Counted from the first letter of the stretch, positions 1-8,635 are shown. The stretch: DNA of 32,911 nt from Terriglobia bacterium (GCA_023511585.1 JAIMBF010000028.1:1-32911), one strand, 5' to 3'. Notes: generated by a model not told the origin, from the letters alone. Program-made: numbers and translations.

Positions 1-803
1 TCCTGCCGGCCGAAGCCTTCCGGCCAATGCCAGAGCGTTTCATCCCAGCTGTAGCTTTGCCGGCATGTCACCTCGCGCGCGAGATCCATGCCTTCAAGCC
101 CCGGCCATGCCGCCGCCGTGGCCCGCAGCGCCGCCAGATCAAACCGGCCATCGGGCGGGTAACACAAAACGCCGGTCGGCGCGCCGGCGTCGCGAATGCG
201 CAAGGTCAGCGCTCTTGTGTCGATGCCGGCAATGCCGGCGACCCCTTCGCTGATGAGCCATTTGTCCAACGCCTGCGCGGCGCGCCAGTTTGAGGGCTCG
301 GTAATGTCCTGCTTCAACACCAGCCCGCGCGCGGCAATGCGGTTGGCTTCCACATCTTCGGCATTGGTGCCGACATTGCCGATATGGGGGAAGGTGAAGG
401 TGATGATCTGGCCGGCATAAGAAGGGTCGGTGAGGACCTCCTGATAGCCGGTCATGGACGTGTTGAAACAGACCTCTCCCACCGGAGGCGTCGCCCCGGT
501 ATAGGCTCCGAAACCCCGCCCCCAAAACACGCTGCCATCGGCGAGCACCAGGCATGCGGTGGCGCCGGGCGGAGCCGAATCGGCCTCGGGCGAGGCTGAG
601 CCGCGTGCCGCACGGGCGGCTTCGGCCCCCGGCAGGGCGGCGAGATCGACCCCCAGGGCCGCGATCAAGGCGGGCCAATGCCGCGAGGGGATGGCCTGGG
701 CGCTGCGCCATTTGCGCAGGGCCTCGGTGCTGACCCCGAGGCGGCGGGCTGCCGCCTCCGGCCCGCCAAGCCGTGCGATGATTTCTTTGACGTCGAGTGC
801 CAT
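1..803 (-). CDS. carA: Carbamoyl-phosphate synthase small subunit with N-terminal HTH-like extension (partial, 3' end off window)
   Basis: Glutaminase subunit of carbamoyl-phosphate synthase: it releases ammonia from glutamine for the large subunit, feeding arginine and pyrimidine synthesis. The minus-strand frame is open from the left edge to ATG at 803, so about 267 residues are visible and the C-terminal amidotransferase catalytic part is missing. From about residue 84 it matches the CarA N-terminal domain: VLADGSVFWGRGFG, EVCFNTSMTGYQEVLTDPSY, PHIGNVGTN, GIAGIDTRALT. Residues 4-58 are an extra helix-turn-helix-like segment (IIARLGGPEAAARRLGVS, then KW and IPSRHWPALIAA), joined by an Ala/Pro/Ser-rich linker at 59-83. 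No ATG lies between the extension and the CarA domain. A GGGAG ribosome-binding site sits 7 nt before the ATG, so the extension is probably translated. I recall, unchecked, an HTH-like domain family named carph-isopro after its occurrence on this enzyme. Confidence 0.93.
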   Translation of the reverse strand, partial: MALDVKEIIARLGGPEAAARRLGVSTEALRKWRSAQAIPSRHWPALIAALGVDLAALPGAEAARAARGSASPEADSAPPGATACLVLADGSVFWGRGFGAYTGATPPVGEVCFNTSMTGYQEVLTDPSYAGQIITFTFPHIGNVGTNAEDVEANRIAARGLVLKQDITEPSNWRAAQALDKWLISEGVAGIAGIDTRALTLRIRDAGAPTGVLCYPPDGRFDLAALRATAAAWPGLEGMDLAREVTCRQSYSWDETLWHWPEGFGRQ

Positions 804-844
804 GCCTACTCCCGGGAAGACGCTGTGAAATCGGAGATGGGGAC

Positions 845-873
845 CGGATATGGGAAATTATTTCCCAATGCAA
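845..873 (-). promoter_or_regulatory. Candidate carA promoter with palindrome as spacer
   Basis: Reading leftward, TTGCAT (873-868) is followed by exactly 17 bp and then TATCCG (850-845), about 40 bp before the carA start. The spacer is the perfect palindrome at 851-867. The -35 match is fair. The -10 match is weak and lacks the final conserved T. A protein bound to the palindrome would block this promoter. Position and spacing are seen; promoter function is inferred. Confidence 0.35.
851..867. promoter_or_regulatory. Perfect 17-bp palindrome, candidate operator (site 1)
   Basis: TGGGAAAT-T-ATTTCCCA is a perfect inverted repeat in the 153-bp divergent region between carA and the YqeY gene. 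Its core GGAAATTATTTCC (853-865) recurs with 11 of 13 identities at 891-903. The size and symmetry suit a dimeric repressor. I do not recognise it as the box of a known regulator. Confidence 0.55.
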
Positions 874-890
874 GTAACATCTGCGTGACG

Positions 891-903
891 GGAAATTTCT
901 TCC
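891..903. promoter_or_regulatory. Second, degenerate operator-like box (site 2)
   Basis: GGAAATTTCTTCC shares GGAA-N5-TTCC symmetry with site 1 and differs from its core at two central positions. The centres are 38 bp apart. It lies about 55 bp upstream of the YqeY start, so a regulator bound at both sites could affect both divergent transcription units. This is inferred from sequence alone. Confidence 0.4.
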
Positions 904-956
904 GCCGTTTGCTCCGCGCGGTTTTGTGTTATCTTTGTCAAGAAGGAAAAATCCGC

Positions 957-1415
957 ATGAGCCTGCGCCAAACTTTCACCGATCAGCTGAAATCCGCCAT
1001 GAAAGCCGGTGATGCCGCGCGCATCTCAACCCTGAGAATGATCCTTGCCCGGCTCAAGGAAGTCGATATCGCCGCCCGCCCGCGCGGGGTTACCCAAGTT
1101 CCGGATGAGGAAGTTTTCGCCATGCTTCGGGGAATGGTGAAATCACGCCGTGAATCCGCAGCGCTTTATCGGCAGGGCAATCGGCCGGAATTGGCCGAGA
1201 AGGAAGAAGCCGAGATTGCCATTATCGAAAGCTTTCTCCCCCAGCAGCTTTCGGGGCAAGCCCTGGAGGAGGCAGTAGCAGCCGCGATTGCGGAGACGGG
1301 CGCCGCCGGCGCCAAGGATATGGGCCGGGTGATGGCTGCGTTGAAGGCACGGCATGGCTCGAGCATCGATCTTGCCGAGGCCAGCCGCCTCGTGCGCGCA
1401 AAGCTTTCCGGCTGA
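957..1415 (+). CDS. GatB/YqeY domain-containing protein
   Basis: A 152-residue protein of the YqeY family, related to the tail domain of the GatB subunit of the Glu/Asp-tRNA amidotransferase. The precise role of free-standing YqeY proteins is not settled; tRNA binding is the usual suggestion. The protein opens SLRQTFTDQLKSAMKAGD and contains the family-like stretches LRMILARLKEVDIA, EAEIAIIESFLPQQLS and AAGAKDMGRVMAALKAR. Its length is typical. The start is ATG at 957, preceded by AAGGA about 9 nt upstream. The stop overlaps the dnaG start (TGATG), so the two are translationally coupled, an arrangement common where YqeY precedes primase. Confidence 0.93.
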   Translation: MSLRQTFTDQLKSAMKAGDAARISTLRMILARLKEVDIAARPRGVTQVPDEEVFAMLRGMVKSRRESAALYRQGNRPELAEKEEAEIAIIESFLPQQLSGQALEEAVAAAIAETGAAGAKDMGRVMAALKARHGSSIDLAEASRLVRAKLSG

Positions 1416-3196
1416 TGGCCGTTTCCCCCGATTTTCTTGAGGAACTTCGCGCCCGCATTCCGCTTGCGGGCCTGATCGGCACGCGCGTGCCGTTGCAGCG
1501 CTCGGGGCGCAATTGGCGCGGTTGTTGCCCGTTTCATGCCGAGAAAACGCCTTCCTTCTACGTCTACGACGACCATTACCATTGCTTTGGGTGCGGCGCG
1601 CACGGCGATGCCGTGAGCTTCCTGATGCAGACCCAGAACCTTGCCTTCATGGAAGCCGTGACCGAGCTTGCACGCCAGGCGGGGCTTGCCGTGCCGAAAC
1701 CCGCCCCCGAAGCGGAGGCCGCGGAACGCCGCCGCTTGGCGCTTTCGGAGGTGCTTGCGCGCGCGGAGGCGGCCTTCACCCGCCGCCTGTTCCTGCCGGA
1801 GGGTGCCCAAGCCTTGGCGTATCTGAAAGAACGCGGGATTACCGAGGAAACCATCCGCCGCTTCGGCTTGGGTTATGCGCCGAGGCGGGGGGCGCTTGTT
1901 GCGGAGCTTGCGCGCGAAGGCGTGGGCCTTGAGGAAATGGCGCAAGCGGGGTTGCTTCGGCAAAGCGAAGACGGCAGCCCGGCGGGAGAATTCTTTCTCG
2001 AGCGCGTGATGTTTCCGATCCGCGATCGGCGCGGCAGGGTGATCGGGTTCGGCGGCCGCGTTTTGGGCACCGGCCAGCCGAAATATCTCAATGGGCCGGA
2101 AACCCCGATTTTTTCGAAACGGCGGGCGCTTTACGGGTTCGACCTCGCGCGCGAGGAGGTCCGCCAAGGCGCCAAGCTGGTGGTGGTGGAGGGGTATATG
2201 GACGTTATTGCCCTTCACCAGGCAGGCTTCAAAGGTGCGGTTGCCCCGCTCGGCACCGCGCTTTCCGCCGAGCAGCTAGAATTGCTCTGGCGCCTCTCGC
2301 CCGTGCCCGTTCTCTGTTTCGACGGCGATCGCGCGGGCGCAGGCGCCGCGTTGCGGGCGCTGGAGACGGCGCTGCCCTTGCTTACGCCGAGCCGAAGTTT
2401 GCGCATCGCCGCGCTTCCGGAGGGGGAGGATCCGGATTCGTTTGTGCGCAAAAAGGGGGCAGGAGCATTTCAGCTGGTGCTCGACGGCGCCGAGGCGCTG
2501 GTGGATGCGCTTTATCGATTGCTGCGCGCGCAAGCCCCGCAAAGCACGCCGGAGCAGCGCGCGGCATTCCGCGCCAAGTTGGAAGAGACGGCGGCCCGTA
2601 TTCGCGACCGCGGCCTGGCCAAGGAGTACCGTCGGGCGCTGCTTGCCCGCTATTTCGAGGAGCAACGCCGCCCGATTCGGCCCGCGCCGCCGCTGCCCAA
2701 AGCCGCCACGCCCACGCCGGAAAACGCGCTTGCCGAGCGGCAACGCATCCTTGCAGCCGTGTTGCTGCATCATCCGAGTTTGTTGCCGGATGTCGAGGAA
2801 GCCTGGCTATCGCTGGATCTGCCGCCCTGGCTCGCGGCTCTCCGAAAGGCCGTCTTGGCATGGTCCGCCACGGCGGAAACGCTTGACTCGGACGCTTTGA
2901 TCACCCACCTCAGGGCTTCCGGAATGGCAAATCTGGAGGCCCAAGTGCGGGCGGCGACGCCGTTTCCGCTGCCGAAGTTTGCCGGCCCTGATGCCGAGCG
3001 GACGGAGGCGCAAGCGGGTTGGTGGCATATTTTCGGTCTGCTGCATCGCGCACGGTTGGATGCGGAAGTGGCTGTGGCACAACGTGATTTTGCCGCCGAA
3101 CCGGATCTGCGTCGCCAACAGCGGCTGTTGGCCCTGGTGGAGGCGCGCGCACGGCTGGCGCGCGGGGAGCCGGACGGAATTGGCGCTGCCGTTTAG
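1415..3196 (+). CDS. dnaG: DNA primase
   Basis: Synthesises RNA primers at the replication fork with the DnaB helicase. Its 593 residues match a normal DnaG. The N-terminal CHC2 zinc finger is visible with C38, H41, C57 and C60. The Toprim catalytic domain shows VVVEGYMDVIALHQAGF (Glu 259) and CFDGDRAG (Asp 303, Asp 305), the metal-binding acidic residues. The C-terminal third, about 430-593, is the divergent helicase-binding region and contains an Ala/Pro-rich linker. It starts on the last base of the YqeY stop codon and is followed 84 nt later by rpoD, giving the classical macromolecular-synthesis order without rpsU. Confidence 0.98.
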   Translation: MAVSPDFLEELRARIPLAGLIGTRVPLQRSGRNWRGCCPFHAEKTPSFYVYDDHYHCFGCGAHGDAVSFLMQTQNLAFMEAVTELARQAGLAVPKPAPEAEAAERRRLALSEVLARAEAAFTRRLFLPEGAQALAYLKERGITEETIRRFGLGYAPRRGALVAELAREGVGLEEMAQAGLLRQSEDGSPAGEFFLERVMFPIRDRRGRVIGFGGRVLGTGQPKYLNGPETPIFSKRRALYGFDLAREEVRQGAKLVVVEGYMDVIALHQAGFKGAVAPLGTALSAEQLELLWRLSPVPVLCFDGDRAGAGAALRALETALPLLTPSRSLRIAALPEGEDPDSFVRKKGAGAFQLVLDGAEALVDALYRLLRAQAPQSTPEQRAAFRAKLEETAARIRDRGLAKEYRRALLARYFEEQRRPIRPAPPLPKAATPTPENALAERQRILAAVLLHHPSLLPDVEEAWLSLDLPPWLAALRKAVLAWSATAETLDSDALITHLRASGMANLEAQVRAATPFPLPKFAGPDAERTEAQAGWWHIFGLLHRARLDAEVAVAQRDFAAEPDLRRQQRLLALVEARARLARGEPDGIGAAV

Positions 3197-3280
3197 ACAG
3201 CGATGAGGATTCAAAAGCGGGAGAGCGCGAGCTTGCCATCGCGTTCGAAACGGGAACTGCAACAGGAGTGATCTGAGGCA

Positions 3281-5221
3281 ATGGCAACCAAGCAATCGGT
3301 GCCGGCAGAGCCTGCGGCGAGCGAATCGGATTCCGATACCACCCTGCTGGATACCCAATCGGCGGCGGTGAAGCGGCTGATCGCACGCGGCAAGGAACGC
3401 GGCTACATTACTTTTGACGAGCTGAACGCAGTCCTTCCCCCTGATCAGAATAGCTCCGAGCAGATCGAAGATGTGATGGCGATGTTGAACGAGATGGGGA
3501 TCCAAGTGGTCGAGGCCGAGGAAACCGAAGAGCCGGAGCTGCCGGTCAAGGCGGAGAAAGTCGAAGAGATCGAAGACGAAGAACGCCTCGGCAATGTGGA
3601 CGAGGAAAGCCTCGGCCGCACGGATGACCCGGTCCGCATGTACTTGCGGGAAATGGGCAGCGTGGAATTGCTCTCGCGCGAGGGTGAGATCGCCATTGCC
3701 AAGCGCATCGAGGCGGGCCGCGACATGATGGTGGGGGGGTTGTGCGAAAGCCCGCTGACCTTCCGCGCCATTGTTGCTTGGCACGAAGCGCTGAAAGCCG
3801 GCCGCATGCTGCTGCGCGACATTATCGATCTGGAAGCCACGCAAGGCGGCCCCAGCCATCCGGAGGCGGATGCCGACGGCCCCTCAAGCCACGACGGAGA
3901 GGCGCCTTTCGATCCTCCCGAGGAGCTGGAGGATGACGATGCGGACGGTGCGGGCCTTTCGCTCTCGGCGCTCGAGGAAAAGCTCAAGCCCCAGGTTCTC
4001 GCCACCTTTGAAGAAATCGAGAACCTTTACAACAAGGTGCAGAAGCTGCAGCGCCGGCGGCTGGATGCGATTACCGCAGCCGAGGAAATGAACCGGCGCA
4101 CCGAGCGGACTTACGAAAAGCTGCGCCGGGAGCTTGTCCAAAAAGTGCAGCAGCTTTGCCTGCACAACAACCGCGTGGAAGAGCTGGTTCAGCAACTGAA
4201 AATGCTCAACCAGCAGCTGACCACTTTGGAAGGCAAACTGCTCAGGCTTGCGGAATCCTGCAAAGTCAGCCGCGAGGAGTTTTTGAAGCAGTATCGCGGC
4301 AACGAACTGGATCCGCATTGGCTTGAGCGCATTGCAAAGCTTCCCGCCAAGGGCTGGAAGACCTTTGCCAGCAAGCACGCCGATGAGATTAACGAGATCC
4401 GCAGCCAAATTGCGGCGATTGCCAACGAGGCGAGCCTGCCGATCGGCGAATTTCGTCGCGTCTACGCCACCGTGAGCCGCGGCGAACGCGATGCCACACG
4501 TGCCAAAAAAGAAATGATCGAGGCCAATTTGCGGCTGGTGATTTCGATTGCCAAGAAATATACCAATCGCGGGCTGCAGTTCCTCGATTTGATTCAGGAA
4601 GGCAATATCGGCCTGATGAAAGCGGTGGATAAATTCGAATATCGCCGCGGTTATAAGTTCAGCACCTACGCGACGTGGTGGATCCGCCAAGCCATTACCC
4701 GTTCCATTGCCGATCAGGCGCGCACCATTCGCATTCCTGTCCACATGATCGAGACGATCAACAAGTTGGTGCGGACTTCGCGGCAGATTTTGCACGAGAT
4801 CGGCCGCGAGCCGGCGCCCGAGGAATTGGCGGAAAAGCTCGGCATGCCGCTTGAGAAGGTGCGCAAGGTGCTGAAGATCGCCAAGGAACCGATCAGCCTT
4901 GAGACGCCGATCGGCGATGAGGAAGACAGCCATTTGGGCGACTTCATCGAGGATAAAAGCGCCGTCATTCCTTTGGATGCGGCGATCCAAGCCAATTTGC
5001 GCGAAGCGGCGACGCGCGTGCTGGCAACGCTGACGCCGCGCGAGGAACGCGTGCTGCGGATGCGTTTCGGTATCGGCATGAACACCGACCACACGCTCGA
5101 AGAAGTGGGGCAGCAATTCAACGTGACGCGCGAGCGGATCCGGCAGATCGAGGCCAAAGCGCTGCGCAAGTTGAAACACCCGAGCCGGAGCCGCAAGCTG
5201 CGCAGCTTCCTGGACGACTAA
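3281..5221 (+). CDS. rpoD: RNA polymerase primary sigma factor (sigma-70)
   Basis: Housekeeping sigma factor that directs core RNA polymerase to standard promoters. It has 646 residues with all sigma-70 regions: region 1.1 at about 20-90; region 1.2 around [20 protein letters not shown]; an acidic non-conserved insert at about 195-230 rich in Asp, Glu and Pro; region 2 with [37 protein letters not shown] and [16 protein letters not shown]; region 3 with [13 protein letters not shown]; and region 4.2 with [20 protein letters not shown] near the C-terminus. The large region 1.2-2.1 spacer is typical of proteobacterial RpoD. ATG at 3281 is preceded by GAGG and, further away, AGGAG. It probably shares transcripts with dnaG upstream and the two genes downstream. 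Confidence 0.98.
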   Translation: MATKQSVPAEPAASESDSDTTLLDTQSAAVKRLIARGKERGYITFDELNAVLPPDQNSSEQIEDVMAMLNEMGIQVVEAEETEEPELPVKAEKVEEIEDEERLGNVDEESLGRTDDPVRMYLREMGSVELLSREGEIAIAKRIEAGRDMMVGGLCESPLTFRAIVAWHEALKAGRMLLRDIIDLEATQGGPSHPEADADGPSSHDGEAPFDPPEELEDDDADGAGLSLSALEEKLKPQVLATFEEIENLYNKVQKLQRRRLDAITAAEEMNRRTERTYEKLRRELVQKVQQLCLHNNRVEELVQQLKMLNQQLTTLEGKLLRLAESCKVSREEFLKQYRGNELDPHWLERIAKLPAKGWKTFASKHADEINEIRSQIAAIANEASLPIGEFRRVYATVSRGERDATRAKKEMIEANLRLVISIAKKYTNRGLQFLDLIQEGNIGLMKAVDKFEYRRGYKFSTYATWWIRQAITRSIADQARTIRIPVHMIETINKLVRTSRQILHEIGREPAPEELAEKLGMPLEKVRKVLKIAKEPISLETPIGDEEDSHLGDFIEDKSAVIPLDAAIQANLREAATRVLATLTPREERVLRMRFGIGMNTDHTLEEVGQQFNVTRERIRQIEAKALRKLKHPSRSRKLRSFLDD

Positions 5222-5239
5222 CGCACGGAAGCATTGCCG

Positions 5240-5818
5240 ATGGCGGCAGTCGAACGCGTTGTGGTGACGGTTACCTTTCTCCGCATGGACCGCAAACCGG
5301 CGCGTCCGGTTCCGCCGTTTCCGGCGCCGGCGCAGGTGGTGCAGTTGCGTTCGCCTTCGGTTTCCTTCTATCGCTATTTATACAACACGGTGGGCGCGCC
5401 GCATGTCTGGTGGCTTCGGCGCGTGACACCCGATGATGAGCTTGCGGCCCTCTTGCGCTCGCCCGGACTGAGCGTGCACGTGCTTTATGTCGGCGGCGAA
5501 CCGGTCGGTTTTTATGAGCTGGATGCCCGGTATTGGCCGGTGGTGAATCTTGCGTATTTCGGCCTTGTGCCGCACATGGTCGGCAAAGGATTTGGCTTTC
5601 CGCTGCTCTGCCATGCGGTGGATCTCGTTTGGTCCCACGGCGCCCAGGCCATGACGGTCAACACCTGCACCGCCGACCATCCGCGCGCGCTTCCGAACTA
5701 TATTCGCGCCGGTTTCAAGCCGGTTCGCCAAGCACAAGAGGAATGGCCGGTGCCGACGCATCTCGGCTTGGTGATCCCGCCGCATCTGCGGCTTTCGGAA
5801 ACGGGTCAGCGGGGATGA
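5240..5818 (+). CDS. GNAT family N-acetyltransferase
   Basis: Probable acetyl-CoA-dependent N-acetyltransferase of 192 residues; the substrate is unknown. The GNAT fold is suggested by LSVHVLYVGGEPVGFYELD (beta strands 2-3), VNLAYFGLVPHMVGKGFG (strand 4 and the Q/R-x-x-G-x-G/A acetyl-CoA loop, here MVGKGF) and TCTADHPRALPNYIRAGFK, the typical C-terminal strand-helix ending near the cofactor. The start is ATG at 5240, with GGAA 9 nt upstream; a TTG six bases earlier is too close to that site. It begins 18 nt after rpoD and its stop overlaps the chaC start (ATGA), so the three genes are probably co-transcribed. Confidence 0.88.
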   Translation: MAAVERVVVTVTFLRMDRKPARPVPPFPAPAQVVQLRSPSVSFYRYLYNTVGAPHVWWLRRVTPDDELAALLRSPGLSVHVLYVGGEPVGFYELDARYWPVVNLAYFGLVPHMVGKGFGFPLLCHAVDLVWSHGAQAMTVNTCTADHPRALPNYIRAGFKPVRQAQEEWPVPTHLGLVIPPHLRLSETGQRG

Positions 5819-6543
5819 CGCGACAAGCTTTTATGTCCCAACGCCGAAAACCGGTTATTGATCGCGAATGGCTGAGCGCCGGGGGCATTGAGCAAATGAT
5901 GGCGCGGATTGCCCCGCATGTGCGGATCCTTTCGGGGGAGGAACGGGAAGCTTCGCTGCGCGCAACCTTGGCAAGCCGGCCCGAGCCTCGAGGCGATATT
6001 TGGTTGTTCGGCTACGGATCCTTGATTTGGAACCCAACCGTTCAGTTTGAAGAACAGCAGGTTGTTTGCGTGCCCGGATGGCACCGCTGCTTTTGCCTTA
6101 CCGCATTTGCCGGCCGCGGCACGCCGGAGAACCCGGGCTTGCTTTTGGGGCTGGATCGCGGCGGGCGCTGCATCGGCGTGGCTTATCGGCTGGCCGAGGC
6201 CATTGCGGAGAAGGAATTGCGCCTTCTGTGGCACCGCGAAATGATCTCGGGAAGTTATGTGCCTCTCTGGATCCCGGCCTATACGCGCGAGGGAAAGCGC
6301 TTGGGGCATGTGATCGCTTTCACCATCAACCACGCCGCGCCGGGTTATGCGGGGAACCTTGACGAAGCCGAAATTGTTCGCCGCCTGGCAACAGCGCACG
6401 GCGAGCTTGGCTCTGCGGCCGAGTATTTGTTCCAAACGCTCGACGGATTACGCAGCCTCGGCATCCACGACGAGTTGATGGAAAAACTCGCCGTGCGCGT
6501 TGCAGACGAGCTTACGCCATCGCCGCATGAACAAGATTGCTGA
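5815..6543 (+). CDS. chaC: Gamma-glutamylcyclotransferase, ChaC-like
   Basis: Probable ChaC-type enzyme of 242 residues, which cleaves glutathione to 5-oxoproline and Cys-Gly in the cytoplasm. The signature substrate-binding loop YGSLIWNP is at residues 67-74, and a Glu in REMISGSY (E142) fits the family's catalytic acid. GVAYRL and VIAFTINHA are further ChaC-like strands. The approximately 60-residue N-terminal extension is longer than in minimal ChaC proteins. The start ATG overlaps the GNAT stop by 4 nt. The 3' end overlaps the convergent serine-hydrolase gene by 32 nt. Glutathione specificity is inferred from the family, not shown by the sequence. Confidence 0.9.
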   Translation: MTRQAFMSQRRKPVIDREWLSAGGIEQMMARIAPHVRILSGEEREASLRATLASRPEPRGDIWLFGYGSLIWNPTVQFEEQQVVCVPGWHRCFCLTAFAGRGTPENPGLLLGLDRGGRCIGVAYRLAEAIAEKELRLLWHREMISGSYVPLWIPAYTREGKRLGHVIAFTINHAAPGYAGNLDEAEIVRRLATAHGELGSAAEYLFQTLDGLRSLGIHDELMEKLAVRVADELTPSPHEQDC

Positions 6544-7633
6544 TGCGATCCAGCCGCGCCGAATGCCAGGGCTCGGGCGCGACATGGTTCGTGATGTAGG
6601 CGAACGAGACACCGCTCTCCGGATCCCCCCAGCAATAGGAAGAGCCGACCCCGCCATGGCCGAATGTCGTTGGTGAGGCAAGGCTTCCCAACCCGCGCGT
6701 TTCGGGCCCGTGCCCCCTGAGATGCGGCCCGAGCCCCCGATGCATCGGAAGCTTCATGTATCCGTCGATGAGCTCGCCGGTAAAATCGCGCGTGACGAAC
6801 TGGATCAAACGCGGCGAAAACACGCGCTTGGAACCCAGCCGGCCGCCCTGCAACATCATTTGGTAGAAGGCCGCCATCGCCCGGGCGGTGCCGAAGCCGC
6901 CGCCTCCGGGCACGCCCGCCATGCGGAATTCGCGGCTGTTGTCGGCGATGGCGGCAAATTCCGGCGCGGCGGAAATATCGGCGCAACGGTGCAGCTCTTC
7001 CTGCGGCACGCCGACAAAGAGCTCATCGGCAAGGCCGAGCGGCGCAAGCACGCGCCGGCGGATAAAGCTTCGGTAGTCCTCGCCGCTGATGGCTTCAATC
7101 ACCATAGCGAGCGTGTAATGCGCCGAGAGCCCATGGTAATGCATGCGCGAACCCGGCGTCCATTCCAGCGAGAAATCGCAGACCTCGGCGCGCATGCGGG
7201 CGTGATCGGCCCACGCCTCGCGGCTGACGACGGCGGATGGAAAACCCGCTTGGTGGGTGGCAACTTGAAAAATCGTAATCTCGCCTTTTCCGCGGGCGGC
7301 AAATTCCGGCAAATGATCGGCCACACGATCGGAGAACGAAAGCAAGCCTTCTTCCACCAAACTCCAAATGGCGGCCATGGTTAGAATCTTGGTGTTTGAA
7401 TAGAGCAGCCAGAGCGTATCGTCGCGCGCCGGCGTACGTTCAGGTTCCGTGCGCGCATGGCCGTAGGTCTTGAAAAGGGCAAGCTTGCCATGTCGGGCGA
7501 GCGCGATCTGGCAACCGGGATAGCGGCCTTCTTCAATATGGCGGAGAATCAATTTCTCCAACCGGGCGAGCCGCTCGGGCACAAAGCCCAAACTTTCCGG
7601 ATTGGCTTCTTCGAGTGGAAATTCTTTTGCCAT
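6512..7633 (-). CDS. Serine hydrolase of the beta-lactamase/esterase fold (class C-like)
   Basis: A 373-residue penicillin-binding-protein-fold hydrolase, probably an esterase or peptidase rather than a true beta-lactamase. The SxxK catalytic motif is Ser 79 to Lys 82 (YSNTKILT). A tyrosine near MHYHGLSAHYTL is a candidate for the second motif, though it is not a perfect YxN. HGGVGSS near the C-terminus matches the HxG third motif of class C relatives. No signal peptide is visible, so it is probably cytoplasmic. I chose ATG at 7633, which has AAAGG 11 nt upstream; a GTG at 7642 is only 2 nt from that site. It follows the SDR gene by about 14 nt, suggesting a two-gene operon. Confidence 0.9.
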   Translation of the reverse strand: MAKEFPLEEANPESLGFVPERLARLEKLILRHIEEGRYPGCQIALARHGKLALFKTYGHARTEPERTPARDDTLWLLYSNTKILTMAAIWSLVEEGLLSFSDRVADHLPEFAARGKGEITIFQVATHQAGFPSAVVSREAWADHARMRAEVCDFSLEWTPGSRMHYHGLSAHYTLAMVIEAISGEDYRSFIRRRVLAPLGLADELFVGVPQEELHRCADISAAPEFAAIADNSREFRMAGVPGGGGFGTARAMAAFYQMMLQGGRLGSKRVFSPRLIQFVTRDFTGELIDGYMKLPMHRGLGPHLRGHGPETRGLGSLASPTTFGHGGVGSSYCWGDPESGVSFAYITNHVAPEPWHSARLDRISNLVHAAMA

Positions 7634-7647
7634 GGACTGCACGACCT

Positions 7648-8406
7648 TTACCCGCGACCGACGAACGGCATTTTGGTTGCCATGATGGTCAGGAATTGCA
7701 CATTGGACTCAAGCGGCAAGTGTGCCATGAAGACGATCGCCTCGGCAACGTGCTCCACATCCATCAGCGGTTCCACGGCGATCGTGCCGTTCGCCTGCGG
7801 CACGCCCTGCGCCATCCGCGCCGCCATTTCCGTTGCCGCATTGCCGATATCGATTTGCCCGCAGGCAATGTCGTATTTCCGCCCATCGAGCGAAAGCGAT
7901 TTGGTAAGCCCCGTGATGGCGTGCTTGGTGGCTGTGTAGGGGGCCGAGTTCGGCCGCGGCGCGTGCGCCGAGATCGAGCCGTTGTTGATAATCCGTCCGC
8001 CGCGCGGTTGCTGATCCTTCATCACCCGAAAGGCGGCCTGCGCGCAGAGAAACGCGCCGGTCAGGTTCACTGCCACAACCGCGTTCCATTGCGCATAAGT
8101 CAGCTCTTCCAAAGGCACACCCGGCGCATTGGTGCCGGCATTGTTGAAGAGCAAATCCACCCGCCCGAGCTGGTTTTTGGCGGTGGCGAACAAAGCATCG
8201 ACTGAAGCGGGATCCGAGACATCGGTGGGCACGACCAAGCTGCTGCCTCCCGCTTCCTTCGCTTTTGCTGCGGTGGCTTCGAGCGCCTCGCGCCTGCGCC
8301 CGGCCAGCACCACGGTCCAGCCGGCCTTGGCGAGCGCTACGGCCGAGGCTCGCCCGATGCCGCTGCCCGCGCCGGTAACCACGGCGATTTTCCCTGCTCC
8401 TTGCAT
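7648..8406 (-). CDS. SDR family NAD(P)-dependent oxidoreductase
   Basis: Short-chain dehydrogenase/reductase of 252 residues, close to the family's standard length; the substrate cannot be read from sequence. The cofactor loop TGAGSGIG is at residues 11-18, NNAG is in the first half, a catalytic serine lies in [10 protein letters not shown], and the active-site YTATK (YxxxK) is near residue 155. Arginines after strand 2 (LAGRRREAL) favour NADP(H). The start is ATG at 8406 with a purine-rich GGGGGGAGAAG just upstream; the frame remains open further upstream but that part does not look like SDR. It is the first gene of the leftward pair with the serine hydrolase. Confidence 0.94.
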   Translation of the reverse strand: MQGAGKIAVVTGAGSGIGRASAVALAKAGWTVVLAGRRREALEATAAKAKEAGGSSLVVPTDVSDPASVDALFATAKNQLGRVDLLFNNAGTNAPGVPLEELTYAQWNAVVAVNLTGAFLCAQAAFRVMKDQQPRGGRIINNGSISAHAPRPNSAPYTATKHAITGLTKSLSLDGRKYDIACGQIDIGNAATEMAARMAQGVPQANGTIAVEPLMDVEHVAEAIVFMAHLPLESNVQFLTIMATKMPFVGRG

Positions 8407-8532
8407 CTTCTCTCCCCCCTCTTGAGGTGTGCCGGCTCCGTCTCTCCGGCAAGTCGGCGGCAAGCTTATCCCCAAAGAGCGGGCTTTGCGAACCCCGTCT
8501 TGGCGCACCCGGCGGGTGTGATCGACATTCTG

Positions 8533-8558
8533 AACGGAAGTTTAGGTTTCTTTCCGTT
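8533..8558. promoter_or_regulatory. Inverted repeat upstream of the Gly-rich lipoprotein
   Basis: AACGGAA (8533-8539) and TTCCGTT (8552-8558) form a 7-bp inverted repeat with a 12-nt spacer; CTG before and CAG after the arms extend it with one bulge. It lies just upstream of the likely promoter at 8569-8595. There is no T-tract, so an operator or mRNA hairpin is more likely than a terminator. Confidence 0.25.
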
Positions 8559-8568
8559 ACAGCTTGCT

Positions 8569-8595
8569 TTGAAACAACCTATATTGATGTAAAAT
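8569..8595 (+). promoter_or_regulatory. Candidate promoter of the Gly-rich lipoprotein gene
   Basis: TTGAAA (8569-8574) and TAAAAT (8590-8595) are good matches to sigma-70 hexamers, but the spacer is short at 15 bp. The surrounding stretch is AT-rich in an otherwise GC-rich window. It ends about 40 nt before the ATG of the downstream gene. Confidence 0.4.
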
Positions 8596-8635
8596 CACGT
8601 CCATGATCGGGCCCGCCCGGTCAGGGAGAGACAGA

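Noticed and set aside
139-873. Long open frame on the minus strand inside carA
   Set aside because: It is out of frame with the clear CarA reading frame, Arg/Gly-rich, and resembles no family; a GC-rich shadow.
3884-5179. A 431-codon open frame antisense to rpoD
   Set aside because: It mirrors conserved sigma-70 codons and lacks a ribosome-binding site or recognisable domain.
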